From Inia geoffrensis (lineage: Eukaryota > Chordata > Mammalia > Artiodactyla > Iniidae), in assembly GCA_036417435.1 (NCBI GenBank), contig CM070907.1, positions 59,194,001 through 59,258,000 on the forward strand: a stretch of 64,000 bases of DNA, written 5' to 3'. The position numbers were made by a program, and so were the translations under genes. Below are positions 1-10,160 of the stretch, piece by piece; positions within the stretch are counted from its first letter, which is position 1, and every line of letters begins with the position of its first letter. The notes under the pieces are model-generated. The model searched no databases. It was given only the letters and a program-made list of their open reading frames with translations, and was not told the DNA's origin.

Positions 1-140
1 GTGATGCTTGCTCCAGTAATTGCTTGGGAAGCAATATACAGCATTACATCCCAAACTGAGGTGCTGCAAGGTGTTGTTTTGGGTACTTTCTGCAAATGCA
101 TCTTTGGTCAGACTTAATAAACAATTATGAAATTAGGAAT

Positions 141-180
141 AGAAACAACAACAGCAACAACAACAGCATCAAAAACAAAA
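141..180. repeat. CAA/CAG-type simple repeat
   Basis: A short imperfect run of AAC and AGC triplets in A-rich DNA. It is too degenerate to be a strong microsatellite. The flanks (1-140 and 181-214) show nothing I recognise. Confidence 0.6.
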
Positions 181-214
181 GTGAATTAGAAGTAGTAATA
201 ATGATGATGGCTAC

Positions 215-400
215 AGTGTGAGGGCCCGCAAGGTACTAAAGCTGATTTCATACAACATTTCAAATCCACGCCACAAACTCCCAAGGTCAGTTATAAGATT
301 CTACTTTATAAAGAGACAACTGTCTTAGGAAAGCAATGCATTTATTGACTTGCTGTCAGAATCCAGACCTATTTGACTTTATTTTATGTCCCTTTATTCT
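215..400 (-). repeat. MIR SINE fragment, diverged
   Basis: Reading forward, the order of blocks resembles the reverse complement of MIR: a stretch like 'tcctcacaac', then a 'tttataaagagacaactg' block where MIR has its 'tttacagatgaggaaactg' core, then 'gacttgc' and 'aatccagacct'. The match is loose, so the assignment is tentative. MIR is an ancient tRNA-derived SINE shared by mammals. Confidence 0.45.
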
Positions 401-984
401 AGGACCCTTATTCAACATTTCATCGATAAGAGCATTTCTAAGCTGAATTTAGATACTAAAAGTTAGGCATTATTGATACCTTTGAAAAAGCATCTGTAAT
501 GTTATACAATTACGTAATGTATTTGTTCATGAGCCTTTTTATTCTCTCAGTATATTTTGTGCTACTTGAAGCAAGGAGAGGGAATGTATTATTAAGCACT
601 TATTTTTGAAATTACAGTGTAGCACACCATTATTGATACAATGGTTCTTGATATATGTTTGCGGGAGTCAAATTTAAATGTTTCCAAGAGTCAAATTTAA
701 ATGTTTCTGCCATCTCCTCCTAAAAATGGATGGGATTCATCCAAGAAGAAGAAATTATTGACTTTGCTTATGATCATGGCAAATGTAGAAGATTCCACTT
801 TACCTGTTTCCTAAACTCATTTCTTCTCATCACATACCTATAAAGCTCTGAAGGTGAAAAAGTCCATCTTGGTAATATTAACTAATTGGTATTTAATTAA
901 ATTACTCTGTTAGAGGCCAAAAAGATGAATACTTTTAAGGTCCAATGAAAAGCAAGAAAATGAAGAAAAATGTGGGTTTCAGAG
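401..984. other. Unannotated AT-rich DNA with a local tandem duplication
   Basis: No coding or repeat signature is recognised. A 23-bp unit starting 'gagtcaaatttaaatgtttc' is repeated directly at 665 and 688, almost unchanged, which points to a fairly recent slippage or replication duplication. Confidence 0.6.
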
Positions 985-1150
985 TCTTCCAGGCCTGAGC
1001 TCCATGGTTCTGTTACTGGCATGCATTCTTAGTAAGTTACTTAACTTTTATGATTTTTAATTTTCTTATCTGCAAAATGGGAAGAAAATTCTCTGCAGAG
1101 GGTATTTGTGAGGATCTAGCAATAAAGTAAAGGTGAAGTTCTGGCAGATT
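985..1150 (+). repeat. MIR SINE fragment
   Basis: The MIR core order is visible: 'ctgttactggcatgc', 'agtaagttacttaactttta', 'ttttcttatctgcaaaatgggaag', then 'gtgaggat'. These correspond to the MIR blocks for 'soon after the tRNA part', 'caagttacttaacctct' and 'cctcatctgtaaaatgg'. Ends are approximate. Confidence 0.7.
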
Positions 1151-1865
1151 AATAATACACAGCTATTTTTACAAAGAAACTTTTTTGCTCCATGGTGGCA
1201 ATTTATACCAAGCACTGTAGAAAACTTACTGGATTCATGATTAATAAAAAATAAAAGTAAAATAAAAACCAAAAGGTAAAAACAAGAAAAATTAAGATAA
1301 AAAGGAAAATTCTAAAGATGGTGAACAGTATGTTTATAGTTTGTGTAGGAATAAACTGGACTTGAATTTAATGTGTTTCTATGACAATCAAATATTACTT
1401 TACCCTCTGACGAGAACATTAAACAAAAACCAGATGAAATACAGAGCACGTACTGGCATTCCTCTGGGGGAATTTGTGGGCTAGTCTTGTCTTTTGTATA
1501 GATGAAGGGCTGAGGGAGATAACTGGCTGACACATTTCACATTTTCAAGAAGATGAGGAAAAACGAGCTTGCTCCTCCCTTTGGAAGTAAAATGTCAAGC
1601 AAATAAATGGAAATGTGGCACTGCACCATGTGTGATTTGGGGATGATTCACAGTCTCATATGCATCCTGAGTTCAGGACAAGAGCTTGGCAATTTTCTTC
1701 CCCGAACTACAGTTGGACAAGTGTGCTTTTAAAGATAACTGTAATAAAATCTTATGTTTCAGGTCATAAACTGTTCACTGCAGTGAACACTAGAGGAAGA
1801 CGTGGTTTTCCTGGTACTTTTCTTGAAAGATCTCTCTTACGACTACCTCCTCAGGGTGGTCTCTG
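1151..1865. other. Unannotated AT-rich DNA
   Basis: No repeat family or exon is recognised. Short open frames of about 68-73 codons occur on both strands here, with no codon bias or recognisable domain, and are read as chance. Confidence 0.55.
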
Positions 1866-1869
1866 ACCC

Positions 1870-2110
1870 CAACCCAGGGCCAGGGACCCACTCCCAAGCT
1901 GATTTAGGCACCCTCCTCTTCACACCCATCATATGTTCATCACTGCCCAAAACACAAAGTATTGATGTTCTATGGCTTCTCTTTCCTTCATCAGAACACT
2001 AATTTTTTAGGGCATGCACTAAATTCATTTTTATCTTTGTATTTCCAGATCCTAGCAAATAACCAAGCATGGGAGCTTGGTTAGAATTTACTAGATAAAT
2101 GAATACATAC
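1870..2110 (+). repeat. L2 LINE 3' fragment
   Basis: The segment follows the order of the L2 3' end: C-rich stretch, 'tgtatttccagatcctagcaaataaccaagcatgg' region in place of 'tgtatccccagcgcctagcacagtgcctgg', then 'tagataaatgaatac' as the end. L2 is a long-dead LINE found across mammals. Diverged, ends approximate. Confidence 0.55.
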
Positions 2111-2744
2111 CTATATCAAAGCTATCCTTCCTGGATATGTTGTGACTTCATTATTACCAGAGGCAAATTGTCAGAGAGAGAAACAGACAAGTATTATTAG
2201 GGATTGTAATCATGCTTTTAAAAAATCCCCTTTGAACACCCTTATGTGTAGAGAATTTGGAACATCTTTCTCAGCTCATTGGTAGTGTGGTATTCAAATA
2301 CTAAAATTATCAGAAAATTATGATGTGTCTTTCAATCAGCCTAACTTGAACTCTCAACCAGAGAATGCAGTAGGGTAAACAGACTTGAGATGGGAAGATG
2401 ATGGTTTTTTATTCAGTCAGTAGGGGATAGCAAAACTTAAACTCACAGGATATGTTGAGAATACTATGGAGGATTATATGTCACAGTTACAGTTCAGTGC
2501 TGAGCACACAGATTATGCTTGTTTCTGTTATTTCCTTACTCCCATTCCAGCTCATAATTTTTGCTGTATGTTTATTATATACCCTACACTGGAATTTGCA
2601 GTAGATAGTCTAAGACACCAAAAGCAGACCTGATTCATGGGCTGGCTCTATAGAAACTTCTGAAGAAACCAAGGATTCCTTTCATGCAAAAAGACAGACC
2701 ACCTTCTCCAAAGATAAGGCCAAGCTTAGAGAAAGTCTATCTCT
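2111..2744. other. Unannotated DNA
   Basis: Nothing recognised. No long open frame and no clear repeat consensus. The piece near 2340-2420 may contain diverged repeat sequence but I cannot name it. Confidence 0.5.
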
Positions 2745-3020
2745 GGTATCGTGTGGTAGCCTAGGATTTGGAGATGTGAAGACCTGGGTTCATATTTGGA
2801 TTCTGCCTTTTAACTAGCTGTTTATTCTCTGGTAGGTTATGCAAACTCTCTCTCAGTTTCTCCATCTCTAAAATAGCATTCATTAATGATTTCTCTGGGG
2901 TCATTATAAAGATTAAATTAGAATTAAGCTCTGTGAGTCCTGGAATTATATTAATCTTAGTCACTGCCCATGATCCTAGATCCTGGCACTGGACTCTACA
3001 TATAGTAAATGCTTAATCCT
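2745..3020 (+). repeat. MIR SINE, nearly full length
   Basis: Good MIR order from the tRNA-like head ('gtggtagcctaggatttgg', 'gacctgggttcatatttgg') through the core ('actagctgtttattctctgg', 'tctcagtttctccatctcta') to the tail ('tggactctacatatagtaaatgctt'). This is one of the most complete MIR copies in the window. A 67-codon antisense open frame inside it is a shadow. Confidence 0.8.
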
Positions 3021-3501
3021 GATGTCTGGAGTTAATGAACAAATAGGTTTGTTTATATGAACCTCTTTATGCCTAAACAAACTCATATTGAAACCCAAAG
3101 AGTCCTTATTGATACAGAAATTACTTCAACTCAGATGAAGCTGATAAGTATTTTTTCTCAGAATATTGCCTGTTGATTTAATCACCTTCTTTGCCTTGCT
3201 CATAAATTGACCTTAGCCTCCATGCCAATTCCATGTCTAACTTTAAATATTTTCCCATTTTAATGTTCATCTAAAAGGTTATCTACTAAAATAAACTTTT
3301 TTTCTCTCTATCATCTTAATGTATGCATGTATAGTAAAACAATCTGTCTTTTGCCTTTCCTTATCCTCCACCAAAAGCTGCTACATAATCACCACTACAC
3401 TTTGTACAGAGTCCTGTTGTTACACAGACTGTCTGTATAGACTGTAATTATACAGTCTATACAATATTGCGATTATATGCTTGCTTGCTTATCCCCTACA
3501 C
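3021..3501. other. Unannotated DNA with a perfect short palindrome
   Basis: No repeat family recognised. It holds a 28-bp palindrome at 3435-3462 with 12-bp perfect arms (GTATAGACTGTA and its complement) and a 4-bp centre. Confidence 0.6.
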
Positions 3502-3692
3502 CGGGGGTCCCCAACCTCTGCGATCTAATGCCTGATGATCTGAGGTGGAGCTGATGTAATAATAATAGAAATAAAGTTCACAATAAATATAATGTGCTTG
3601 AATTATCCCAAAACCATCACCCCACCCTGGTCCATGGAAAAATTGTCTTCCACGAAACCAGTCCCTGGTGCCAAAAAGGTTGAGGACCGCTG
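3502..3692 (+). mobile_element. Small hAT-like DNA transposon, internally deleted
   Basis: Terminal inverted repeats are visible: 'cgggggtccccaacc' at the left and 'ggttgaggaccgctg' at the right. They are flanked by 8-bp direct repeats, CCCTACAC and CCCTACTC (7 of 8 match), the target length expected of hAT transposons. The interior contains 'tctaatgcctgatgatctgagg' and 'ttgtcttccacgaaacc' (partial quotes), typical of a common mammalian non-autonomous element whose family name I cannot fix. No transposase is encoded. Confidence 0.75.
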
Positions 3693-3944
3693 CCCTACTC
3701 TATGCTATTTTATTTTTCTAATGGTCCAGAATTTGTTAATCCCAGTACTCTAGCCTTGACTGTTGATAAAAGTTTAGTGACTGAAGTTTTCCTAGGAGAC
3801 TACAGTTTTTTTCCAGGACAGTCTTCATGTTTTTCATATCTTTAAACGTTAAAAAACAAACCCCAAAAACAGTCACTATGGCAAAACCTGCTAGTTGTCC
3901 TCAAATACCTGTTCTCTCTTTCTTCCATGGTAATAGGAAACTAA

Positions 3945-4345
3945 TTTTGAACAGAGTAGAAGGGCAGCCAGACTAAAACTACATTTCTTATCTTCCACTG
4001 GAAAGTAAGCCCATGTGATTAAGTTCTGTCCAGTAGGTTAGCAAAATTGTCATGTTGTAGTTCCCAAGAAATTCTTCAAAAGACATCTCCAAGTACATTT
4101 TATCCATTATTCTTTACCCCTTCCTTAATCTTGCTGCCTGGAACATGAATAAGATGGCTGGGGACCTAGCTGTCATTTTAGCCCATGAGACAATCTTAGG
4201 GGGGAGTAGTGAGCTAGATGGAGCTATAGTCTCTTCCTGGAATAGAGCTACTATATCATTATGGATGGCATATAAAGTATTTTACACTGTGAAAGATAAT
4301 CTTTTTTTTTTTCCTTAAGCCACTCTTATCTTCATAACTCAGAAG
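3945..4345 (+). repeat. MaLR/MLT1-like LTR relic
   Basis: The copy shares 'cccatgtgattaagttctgtcc' type sequence (partial) with the segments near 11620 and 19560, and ends with a block like 'ccttaagccactcttatctt', where this group of LTRs has a poly(A) region and 'tttaagccact'. The three segments appear to be one ancient family. The MaLR name is a best guess from memory; the family relation between the copies is seen directly. Confidence 0.5.
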
Positions 4346-5057
4346 CAAACTCATAGCCTGTGCTCAAACACTTTTTCCTGCATTGACTTATTTTTAGAGT
4401 TGGTTCTTATCCATACATCTTTAATAGTCATATTTCCTGGAAATTTTTAGGAATAAAGTAGAGATTTGGCTTCCAAATAGTCCTTTGGAAGAATGTAGCC
4501 ATGAAAGTATAGTCCAAGAAATAATCAAAATATTGGAATTAATCAAAACAAAATGCTATATTTTCTACTATGTGATCAATAGTATGCCATAGGGATAGAA
4601 GACAAAAAGTGAAATCAGTTTTATACTTTCCCACCCCCCCCAAGGCACAGTCAGTTGAGGAATAAAAATATAGACAGACACAAAATCATCTCTAACTCTG
4701 TTATCCTGTGGGATACAGACTAAAATATAATGGGATTCAGAGAAGGAAAACAATTTAGGTCTTTGCTAATCAAGGGAAAGATTTAGTGGGGGATCTTTGG
4801 GTGAAGAAAATGCAGGATACAACATGTAGATACCAATAAGGATGTGTATGGTGTCACCCTGTCTTTTCTGTACACATGCAGATGCTTTTTGATACACCAC
4901 AGTGTTCTCTGACATATACAGAGTCTACATTCTTCTAACTGTAGCACTCAGGCAGCTTTGACCAACCATTTTAATATTCTATATGAACCTATTTGCCAAC
5001 TCTGTAGATTATTCTGAGAAGTGAAAGAGCATAAGCAAAGATCTGGAGATAGAAATC
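4346..5057. other. Unannotated DNA
   Basis: No exon or named repeat recognised. A run of eight C residues occurs near 4633. The 61-codon antisense open frame here has no recognisable domain. Confidence 0.5.
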
Positions 5058-5072
5058 AAGAAAGCATGTTTA

Positions 5073-5270
5073 GGGCTTCCCTGGTGGCGCAGTGGTTGAG
5101 AGTCCGCCTGCCGATGCAGGGGACACGGGTTCGTGCCCCGGTCTGGGAGGATCCCACGTGCCGCGGAGCGGCTGGGCCTGTGAGCCATGGCCGGAGCCTG
5201 CGCTCCGCAATGGGAAAGGCCACAACAGTGAGAGGCCTGCGTACAGCTAAAAAAAAAAAAAAAAAAAAAA
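5073..5270 (+). mobile_element. CHR-family SINE with internal deletion
   Basis: tRNA-derived SINE of the cetacean/hippo/ruminant CHR group. Visible parts: head 'gggcttccctggtggcgcag', an A-box-like 'ggcgcagtggttgag', a B-box-like 'gggttcgtgcccc', and a 3' poly(A). Flanked by a 15-bp target-site duplication, AAGAAAGCATGTTTA, at 5058-5072 and 5271-5285. Compared with the other copies it lacks about 18 bp near 5192, between two copies of GAGCCTG, as if by slippage. Transcription would be from an internal RNA polymerase III promoter. Confidence 0.95.
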
Positions 5271-5445
5271 AAGAAAGCATGTTTAAAGAATATGGCTAGA
5301 TATGAGTAGGGAATATATTCTAGAAAAGTGAGTGGTGATACTACCTCTAGAGATGGGGTTGTTTATATTCTTGGAATCTATGAGGCAATCCTGGAAACCT
5401 TTGTTTTTCCTCAAGATAGGCCATGAACTCTTTCATCCCATTTTT

Positions 5446-5658
5446 TTTTTTTTTTTTTTTTTTTTTGCGGTATGCGGGCCTCTCACTGTTGTGGCCTCTC
5501 CCGTTGCGGAGTACAGGCTCCGGACGCGCAGGCTCAGCGGCCATGGCTCACGGGCCCAGCCGCTCCGCGGCATGTGGGATCTTCCCAGACCGGGGCACGA
5601 ACCCGTATCCCCTGCATCGGCAGGCGGACTCTCAACCACTGCGCCACCAGGGAAGCCC
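5446..5658 (-). mobile_element. CHR-family SINE, full length, antisense
   Basis: Reverse-complement copy of the same SINE, with a poly(T) at its left (its A-tail) and the head at its right. The 15-bp target duplication TTTCATCCCATTTTT is at 5431-5445 and 5659-5673. Many CpGs are kept, so it is fairly young. With the sense copy about 175 bp upstream it forms a tail-to-tail inverted pair. Open frames of 65-115 codons over it are SINE shadows. Confidence 0.95.
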
Positions 5659-5674
5659 TTTCATCCCATTTTTG

Positions 5675-5950
5675 ACTAATGATTTTTAGTAACCTCCTCG
5701 TGATCCCTAAGGAGCTTGTAACTTACAATCTAGATGTGAAAACACATATACTATCTCTAACAAAGTATAGTAAGAACTATAGTAGAAGTATGTTCAGAAT
5801 ACAGTAGAGAAACAAGAACCTCTGAATCTATCTGAATGAAGAGTAGTTAGGAGGGAGTGAAAAACCAGTGATTATGTCTTGAGGCAAAAGTAGTTCACAA
5901 AACAAGAAGGTATTCTAAGAAGAAGGAACAATAGCAGAAAGAAAAAAAAA
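5675..5950 (-). repeat. L2-like fragment
   Basis: 'aaggagcttgtaacttaca' and 'gaaggtattctaagaagaa' blocks resemble the reverse complement of the L2 3' part ('ggagcttacattctag', 'ggcattccaggcagag'). Diverged, with uncertain ends. The CHR SINE just upstream may have inserted into the same repeat. Confidence 0.4.
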
Positions 5951-6264
5951 ACTCTTGAAAATGTTTGGTATTGTTAAATATCAGGACAAAATCTCAGGTG
6001 GATAGAGAGTAAGCCACATGTATGGAGAGGGAAATAATTAGACCAGATGGGAATTTTTTTTTTTAGCACAAGCTTGCTCTCATTATAGAAATTTGCTTTT
6101 TTATCTATGGGTGACCAGGCTTGGCTTTGAAAATTGTAAGGGCAAAACACTACACCTTGCCACTTTGGGGGGCAGTCTGTTTTACTTTCCAATAATTCAA
6201 GTCAGTATAAAATTAAAATCATCATCTTCATTATCATTATTGGACTTAAATATACCTACCTACA

Positions 6265-6510
6265 ACTTGGTAGAGTACAAATATTTGGACATTGGTGCTA
6301 AATAGGCTGATTCATATCTCAGCTCTACTACTTAGCTATGTATTCCTTTTTTAGTTGCTTGACATCTCAGAACCGCTTACCTCAACTATTAAATATAGAG
6401 ATATATACAATTATATGCCACATATAGTCCTGTATTTGAGTTAAATAAGATTCTATAAATATTATACAAAGAACCCAGCACACAGTGGGTTCTAAACAGC
6501 TGTTAGTTTC
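6265..6510 (+). repeat. MIR SINE
   Basis: 'tcatatctcagctctactac', 'tagttgcttgacatctcaga' and 'gaacccagcacacagtgggt' follow the order of the MIR tRNA-like part, core and 'cctggcacatagtaggtgc' tail. Confidence 0.7.
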
Positions 6511-7134
6511 CCCTGTTCCATCTTCCTTCAAGTCTCATTGTAGGATCTTTTGATCAGCTACTAATATTACTACATTATCTTTGTTTTTAGTTCATCACAC
6601 AGTCTATTTGCCAATACAAAGCTGACATGCAAATGAGTTTTCTTTGTGCTTTTCCACAGGGTTGTAAGACGTTTAAATTAAGTCATCGGCATCTTGTCAT
6701 AGCTACTGCTCTTCAAATAATTAAACCTCTGGCTCAGCTGGTGGCTATGCTTTTGAGTAATTATTTTATTCATTGGCACTGTTTTTAATAGCTTGTTACA
6801 CGTTACAAGGAGAATCCATCCCAATAAATTTAAATGAAATACTTTATGAGAAGACCAATAAATAGACAGAAGCAAGCTGGTTCAAAATGACAATTAACAT
6901 ATTATTGACTCCCTCAGTAAGAGTTGGGTTTTTCCTTATAAAGATACTATCTGGATTCTGTTTGGAGTCCTAAATATCTAATTAATCCTTTACTTTGGCT
7001 ATCAGAATAATGCAGATTTCAAAGCATGCATTTCCTATGTTTAAAAATGAAGGAGCCCTCGCTTGCAATATCTAACTTTTTATTTACTGCCACACTTTGC
7101 AGACTTAGGACATAATGTAGGTGTTGATAGAAAA
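6511..7134. other. Repeat-free segment, possible conserved noncoding DNA
   Basis: I see no repeat consensus from about 6560 to 6860. It contains an octamer ATGCAAAT at 6627-6634 and several AT-rich homeodomain-type words. This composition is often seen in conserved enhancers, but that is inference only; no alignment is available here. Confidence 0.35.
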
Positions 7135-7440
7135 ATCATCTCCAATAATTATTACAGTAGAACTTGTCTTCCCAGTGAAGGACGTTTTATCTTTCAAGAT
7201 TCAACTTAAACTTTGTCTCTGTTGTAAAACTTTCCTTGAAACCTCCTCACCTCCTGCCAGGTCAGACCCACATTCTCCATCCTTGGTTACCTCTACCCTG
7301 TCCCATTTAGATCTCTCTCACAGTGCCTGTGATGTTATGTTTTGATTTTGATTTACATCCTTGTCACCTACTACTAGACTCTGAAATCCATAATGGAAAA
7401 GACAGTTTAAAATTCACATCTTATTTCTGACAACTAGAAA
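7135..7440 (+). repeat. L2 LINE 3' fragment
   Basis: Resembles L2: 'tttcaagattcaacttaaac', 'tttccttgaaacctcctcac', 'ccctgtcccatttagatctc' (partial), then 'ctactagactctgaaatcc' where L2 has 'cactagaatgtaagctcc'. Order and spacing fit the L2 3' region. Confidence 0.6.
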
Positions 7441-7554
7441 AATTCTGGGGCAATGAAAGTGTCTATATTTCACATAAATACATTTTCCTGTTTTCAAGTC
7501 AACATGTACTAATTGTTGTTGACTGCTCCACTATATAGTATTGCTCTAGAATAA

Positions 7555-7700
7555 GGTTGAAAGATTAAACTAGATACTCAGTCAAATTTGAATGTCAGAT
7601 AAACAAAGAATAATTGTTTAGTAAAAGGATGTCCAAGGTACTGCATTCAAATTGAACTGGGCATCCAGTATTATTTGCTAAATTTGGCAATCCTTTCTAG
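7555..7700. repeat. Copy A of a palindromic non-autonomous DNA element
   Basis: Two halves are near inverted copies: 'tcaaatttgaatgtcagata' on the left and 'aactgggcatccagtattat' with 'ttgctaaatttggcaatcc' on the right. The same sequence appears at 27026-27215, where the halves are clearer. It looks like an old mammalian MITE-type element; I do not assign a family name. Confidence 0.6.
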
Positions 7701-7720
7701 AGGCAGAGAAAATTTGTATG

Positions 7721-7779
7721 ATTTAGATGAAAGAACACTTTTAGATATTTTAGTTATTTAGATGAAAGAACACTTTTAG
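7721..7779 (+). repeat. 24-bp exact direct repeat, spacing 35 bp
   Basis: The word ATTTAGATGAAAGAAC followed by ACTTTTAG occurs at 7721-7744 and again at 7756-7779 without change. An exact match suggests a recent local duplication. Confidence 0.9.
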
Positions 7780-8435
7780 CAATGTATTTAACTCCATTTT
7801 ACCAAAGAGAAGTCTCCCTGTTTCATGGAAGATTTCCTAAATCCCTCTGCAATGGAAGGGAATGCTAAAGACAGCTTTGCTTTACTCAGGCAATCGATGC
7901 CATTGCACTATTTAGGAGGAATTGTGTAGAATTTAGAACAAATCTATAATCTGACTGACATAACATAACATGGATACTCTTATTCCAAATTTGAGCAAAT
8001 AGATAAGAATGGAGATGCAAACTAGGTGAATCTCTCTCTTTCACAGATCTAAATGGCAAGCTGCTTTCTGTTCTACCACCAACTTTCCTTCTCTCCATGT
8101 CTCCTTTACTACTATATACTAATACCAACAACTGAAATTTTTACAAATATTCAAATAAGTGCCCAAGACACTTTTACAACTTAATTTTGTAATAACTATG
8201 TAATTATTAATGATATTTACCTTTCCCCAATTCATCTGTAAAAAGGAACTCATCACTTCTGGAGCCAGAGCTTCCATTTTGGAGAGGAATCATTGTTTAA
8301 AAGGTTTTCCATTAATATTAGGTAGAATGTTGCTTTCCTATAACCTCTATCTGTAATACCTAGTTATGATTTTTGGAACTACAAAGAGTGATGTTTCTCC
8401 CCACATGGCATCACTTCAAACAACTCAAGATATTT
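7780..8435. other. Mostly unannotated DNA
   Basis: A stretch at about 8150-8260 may be a diverged antisense MIR ('attcatctgtaaaaagga' is suggestive). The rest shows nothing I recognise. The 81-codon antisense open frame here has no recognisable domain. Confidence 0.45.
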
Positions 8436-8439
8436 ATCT

Positions 8440-8690
8440 TCTGGACCCACATATCCTAAAATGTACTTCTCTATAGCTCAAGGTGCTCTCTTCAACTCTT
8501 TCTAATACGGCACAAGTTAGAGACACTTTTCCATCTCTGCATCCATTTCAAAGTATTGGCTCCATGAGGAACAGACCCTGTCTTGGCATTATTTTATCTC
8601 CAATATCTAGCAGAGTACCTGATATATTATGGAGGCTCAATAAGTATTTGTAACATACATGAATAAATCTTGCCTCTCTTGGCTTAGATC
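8440..8690 (+). repeat. L2 LINE 3' fragment
   Basis: L2 3' order: 'ggctccatgaggaacagacc' and 'ctgtcttgg', 'atctccaatatctagcagag', 'tacctgatatattatggagg', 'ctcaataagtatttg', ending with 'catgaataaat'. A good match to the L2 tail. A CHR SINE inserted just downstream. Confidence 0.75.
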
Positions 8691-8705
8691 CTTAAAAGTG
8701 AAACG

Positions 8706-8917
8706 GAGGGCTTCCCTGGTGGCGCAGTGGTTGAGAGTCTGCCTGCCAATTCAGGGGACACGGGTTCCTGCCCTGGTCCGGGAAGATCCCACATGCCATG
8801 GAGCAGCTAGGCCTGTGAGCCATGGCCGCTGAGCCTGCGCGTCCGGAGCCTGTGCTCCGTGGCGGGAGAGGCCACAGTGGTGAGAGGCCCGCGTATCGCA
8901 AAAAAAAAAAAAAAAAT
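8706..8917 (+). mobile_element. CHR-family SINE, CpG-decayed
   Basis: Full CHR-type SINE with head, B-box-like 'gggttcctgccct', and A-tail. Short target duplication GTGAAACG at 8698-8705 and 8918-8925. Several CpG sites have become TG or CA, so it is older than the copies at 5446 or 50216. Confidence 0.93.
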
Positions 8918-8959
8918 GTGAAACGAAAACTCCATGAGTCAATAAGTCACATGATCAGA

Positions 8960-9095
8960 TTTAAATGGCATTCATTCATTTACTCATTCACTTAACAAAA
9001 TTTTTTTGAGCACTTAAACTCTCGTTCTGATGGGGTCTGTCTCCTGGTGAGTATGTTGGAAAATAAGAGAGACAAGGCTTCTACCTCAAAGAGAT
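8960..9095 (-). repeat. L2 LINE 3' end, antisense
   Basis: Starts 'cattcattcatttactcatt' and runs through a 'ttgagcacttaaact' block, matching the reverse complement of the L2 tail ('tcattcaacaaatatttattgagcac'). It is followed by 'gacaaggcttctacctcaaa', where L2 has 'gacaaggtccctgccctcatgg'. Confidence 0.6.
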
Positions 9096-9640
9096 GATGC
9101 CTCCCATCATCAGTCCTCTGTGATTCTCCTAATGCAGTCAAAATTCAGTTACTTTTTAAGTCTATTTAAGTACCTTAGTCAACTGAGCCCATAGCTATTT
9201 TTCATGCTGATTGCTCTAAATCCAGGATTCCATACTCCTTATCCAACTAACTTTCTCTAATTCATTCATTTTGTTTTGTTTTGTTTTTTAACCAAGTACT
9301 TCACTTTGCATTGCTTTTATGCCTACAGAGTATATTTTAGTTAGAAATTTGTCTCAAATCTTAGCCTGTAAAATTATTTTTGGAGTTTAGCCACAATATA
9401 CCTATTTTTCCTTAGCAAATATCATCTTTGTCCTCTGTGTTCTTCCACAGAGCTGGAAAGAAACCAAAACCAAAGGAAAAAAAACCCCCAAAAAACCATA
9501 ATATATCCTTGCTCTCTTTTCCCTGTTGTTCCCATGGTCTCTCTGTTTATCTGAAGGTTTGATAGTCAGACACCTCTTTTGTGTATCTAGCTTCTCTTTA
9601 TACCACATCATCATGTTATACGTGAACGTTTATGTCAGAC
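9096..9640. other. Unannotated DNA with a small TTTTG repeat
   Basis: About four TTTTG units lie at 9269-9289. The remainder shows no recognised repeat or exon. Confidence 0.5.
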
Positions 9641-9840
9641 AAATGTGAATTCAAATTCAGGCACAAATGTTACTCTCTTTTGTAACATTAGGGGTTGTAT
9701 AACCTAGATTTCTCTGTCTCTTTATGTATGTAAAACAGAGGATATTAATACCATTAGCACAGTGATACATGAAGGTTCAATGAGAAATAGTATAGTAAGT
9801 ACCTGCCAGAGTTTCTTGTATATAGTAGGCATTAAATATC
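9640..9840 (+). repeat. MIR SINE
   Basis: 'gtgaattcaaattcaggcac', 'atgtatgtaaaacagagga' and 'tatatagtaggcattaaata' follow the MIR order of tRNA-like part, core and tail. Diverged. Confidence 0.6.
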
Positions 9841-10160
9841 TGCCAGGACTTTCTCTCTTCCTAAGTGCTTTCTATGTCACTCCTCTCCACAACCACTTGC
9901 ATGTTAAGCTATTATCACAGAAAATTTACTCATGGTATGATGTATTATCCAAGTAGATCTTCCCCTGAGCCCCGCTCCCTAATCCTCTCCCATTATGGCT
10001 GAGATATGCATGACTCTAGAAACTGGAGTGAAAAGTTAATCAAGAGCAATTGTATCTGGAACAGAGCCTTTCAAGAGATTTCAATTCATCTCTCTTTGTT
10101 CATGGTATATGAGATTTGGATCTGTACAGAATTTGGTGTGGGATATAGTTTGTAAGATAT
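9841..10160. other. Unannotated DNA
   Basis: No repeat or exon recognised between the MIR and the LTR. Confidence 0.5.

Noticed and set aside
5073..5200. CHR SINE head as a functional tRNA gene
   Set aside because: It keeps A- and B-box-like words but does not fold as a complete tRNA cloverleaf and is a repeated SINE.
5021..5689. Open frames of 65-115 codons over the two CHR SINEs
   Set aside because: The same peptides recur at every CHR copy (8692, 33449, 37045, 50188, 63634). They are shadows of a GC-rich tRNA-derived SINE with low stop density, not genes.
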